The notes under the pieces: model-generated | What the model was told of the DNA's origin: nothing | Database searches by the model: none | The model's input: the letters and a program-made list of their open reading frames with translations, nothing else | Shown: positions 11,327 through 12,717 of the stretch, in pieces | Layout: every line of letters starts with the position of its first letter | How positions within the stretch are numbered: position 1 is the stretch's first letter | Made by a program: the position numbers and the translations under genes | NCBI GenBank assembly: GCA_024635885.1 | Contig: JAGXIA010000070.1 | Location: 1-12,717 of the forward strand | DNA length: 12,717 nt | Direction: 5' to 3' | Source: Helicobacteraceae bacterium | GTDB taxonomy: Bacteria; Campylobacterota; Campylobacteria; Campylobacterales; Sulfurimonadaceae

Positions 11327-12717
11327 ATGAATAAAAATTTACAAGATGTTTTTCATTACCATGAAGAAACAAAACACTCACAACTTAGATATGCCAAGTC
11401 TTTAGGCTATATGGACTGGGCCAATCAGCCAAATCCCTACAGAACGTATAAAGGAGCAGTAAATATCTCTTTGCCTTTAGCTACAGAGTATCCGACTCCT
11501 CCATATAGTTTGATATTTAGTAATGAAGTTCCGGCGGCTCCACTACTAATAAACTCCATTTCTCAGTTTTTACAATTTTCCATGGGGATATCTGCTATAA
11601 AATCAAATGGAGTTGATGATTGGGACTTACGATGTAATGCTTCTAGCGGAAATTTGCACCCGAGCGAGGCCTATATTATTTTGCCACCGATTGAGGGAAT
11701 TGACACTAAAACAACCATCTCTCACTATTTGCCTAAAACGCACTCTCTTGAAGCTTTAACATCTTTTGATTCTGGCATGTGGAAAACACTTCCAAAGAAC
11801 TCATTTTTTGTCGCGATAAGTTCCTTAGTCTATAGAGAAGTTTGGAAATATGGAGAGAGAGCCTTCAGATATACGCAATTAGATGCCGGTCACGCTCTTC
11901 GTTCCATGCAGGTTAGTGCAAAGGTATTAGGATGGAAATACAGAGTCTTAAATGATATTAGTGATGCGGATATAGCACAACTTCTTGGCTTAAATCAGAA
12001 AATTCGTTTTAATGAAAAAGAAGATGAGATTCCTGATATGTTATTATTGATTACTACAGATGAGTTTAATGAGAAGATAGATTATTCTGAATTACTAAAC
12101 CATGTAAAGCACACTTACAATTCAGTGGCAAATCATATAGCCTACAACTACCAAGAATGGCCTTTGATTACACAGATAGAAGAAGCTACATTTTCATCTC
12201 ACACAAGGCTTAAAGAGTTGCCTTATGCCATTACAACAAGAGAACCTAGCTTAGAGTCAAAAAAGGTAATCCTTAGCAGAAGAAGTGCTCAGATGATGGA
12301 CAAAGAGCATCCTGAGATAAGTTATGAAAACTTTATGACATTAATAAACTCAAGTAAAGAGAGTTTTAATGGTTTTGTTAATGCAGTAAACCTAGTTATA
12401 TTCGTTCATAATGTTACTGGACTAAAGCAAGGGCTATATATCTTGATTAGAAATCAAGAGCATAAAAATCAGCTTATGGACTTGATGAACGACTCTTTTT
12501 TATGGCAAAGTGTTGAGGAAGACTTATACGCTTTAAAATATGATAACTATAAAATAGCAGCTAAGAACATATCTTGTAATCAGGATATTGCAAGTGATGG
12601 AGCTTTTAGTTTAGGAATGCTGAGCTCTTTTAGCGATGAACTCCTAGAACATGGAGCGCATAGATATAAAGAGCTTTATTGGGAGTGTGGTGCTATTGGA
12701 CAACAGCTTTATTTAGA
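11327..12717 (+). CDS. Tandem SagB/ThcOx-type nitroreductase-fold oxidoreductase (3' end cut by window edge)
   Basis: The frame is open for 463 codons to the right edge. The N-terminus (DVFHYHEETKHS, YAKSLGYMDWANQPNPYRTY, residues 7-41) and the motifs NASSGNLHPSEAYI (104-117) and RYTQLDAGHALRSMQVSAKVLGW (181-203) are those of SagB-type FMN dehydrogenases, which in toxin and cyanobactin clusters oxidise azolines to azoles. A second nitroreductase-like half starts near residue 313 (ILSRRSAQMMD) and reaches GAHRYKELYWECGAIGQQLYL at the edge, so this is the two-domain form of about 500-550 residues. FMN binding is expected; substrate is unknown. The ATG at 11327 is the first possible start after an in-frame TGA at 11312-11314; its Shine-Dalgarno site is poor. 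No YcaO, cyclodehydratase or precursor peptide gene is visible in the window, so a peptide-modifying role is not supported here. Confidence 0.88.
   Translation, partial: MNKNLQDVFHYHEETKHSQLRYAKSLGYMDWANQPNPYRTYKGAVNISLPLATEYPTPPYSLIFSNEVPAAPLLINSISQFLQFSMGISAIKSNGVDDWDLRCNASSGNLHPSEAYIILPPIEGIDTKTTISHYLPKTHSLEALTSFDSGMWKTLPKNSFFVAISSLVYREVWKYGERAFRYTQLDAGHALRSMQVSAKVLGWKYRVLNDISDADIAQLLGLNQKIRFNEKEDEIPDMLLLITTDEFNEKIDYSELLNHVKHTYNSVANHIAYNYQEWPLITQIEEATFSSHTRLKELPYAITTREPSLESKKVILSRRSAQMMDKEHPEISYENFMTLINSSKESFNGFVNAVNLVIFVHNVTGLKQGLYILIRNQEHKNQLMDLMNDSFLWQSVEEDLYALKYDNYKIAAKNISCNQDIASDGAFSLGMLSSFSDELLEHGAHRYKELYWECGAIGQQLYL

Noticed and set aside
11068..12717. Azole-peptide (TOMM) cluster made of the SagB-like gene and the 38-residue peptide as precursor
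   Set aside because: The small peptide is a membrane helix on the opposite strand with no Cys/Ser/Thr-rich core or leader, and no YcaO or cyclodehydratase is present.
1..12717. CRISPR arrays, insertion sequences, tRNA or rRNA genes, phage att sites
   Set aside because: None seen: no regularly spaced repeats, transposase motifs, cloverleaf-forming sequences or integrase genes; gene order looks like stable core genome.

Overview
This AT-rich window (coding and non-coding DNA alike) looks like chromosome of a Campylobacterota (epsilonproteobacterial) organism, most likely a free-living Sulfurimonas-type bacterium. The gene order pheS-pheT-aroA-ispH-rpsA-(small membrane protein)-serA, with a divergent HIT-family gene beside pheS, is what I recall from Campylobacter and its relatives. 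The assignment rests on this order and on protein sequence resemblance, not on a database search.

Positions 1-9299 hold one long block read leftwards. It starts with pheS and pheT (phenylalanyl-tRNA synthetase alpha and beta), then aroA (EPSP synthase), ispH (last step of the DOXP isoprenoid pathway), rpsA (ribosomal protein S1), an unnamed single-pass membrane protein with a possible SPOR-like periplasmic domain, and serA (phosphoglycerate dehydrogenase, cut by the left edge just before its end). pheS/pheT and pheT/aroA overlap by ATGA. The membrane-protein and serA reading frames share one base. The only sizeable gap, 112 bases before rpsA, carries a good candidate promoter, so S1 can probably be made independently of the genes upstream. 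The block joins translation (PheRS, S1) with amino acid and isoprenoid supply (aroA, serA, ispH).

Positions 9300-9453 are a divergent promoter region. Rightwards from it come hinT (HIT-family nucleotide hydrolase) and, 17 bases later, an MltC-type lytic transglycosylase with an ordinary signal peptide. A hairpin at 11057-11088 ends this unit. On the opposite strand, ending inside that hairpin, is a very small gene (38 codons, 11068-11184) for a single-pass membrane protein; it has a strong ribosome binding site and a TATAAT box. From 11327 to the right edge runs a tandem nitroreductase-fold protein of the SagB/ThcOx type, cut off by the window end inside its second domain.

Most of the window is ordinary core genome. 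The points most worth checking are a PheT editing domain that appears to have lost its usual active-site motifs, the 38-residue membrane protein, the unusual N-terminal 11-residue repeats of the MltC-like enzyme, the SPOR-like fold of the serA-upstream protein, and the tandem SagB-type oxidoreductase with no visible peptide-maturation partners.
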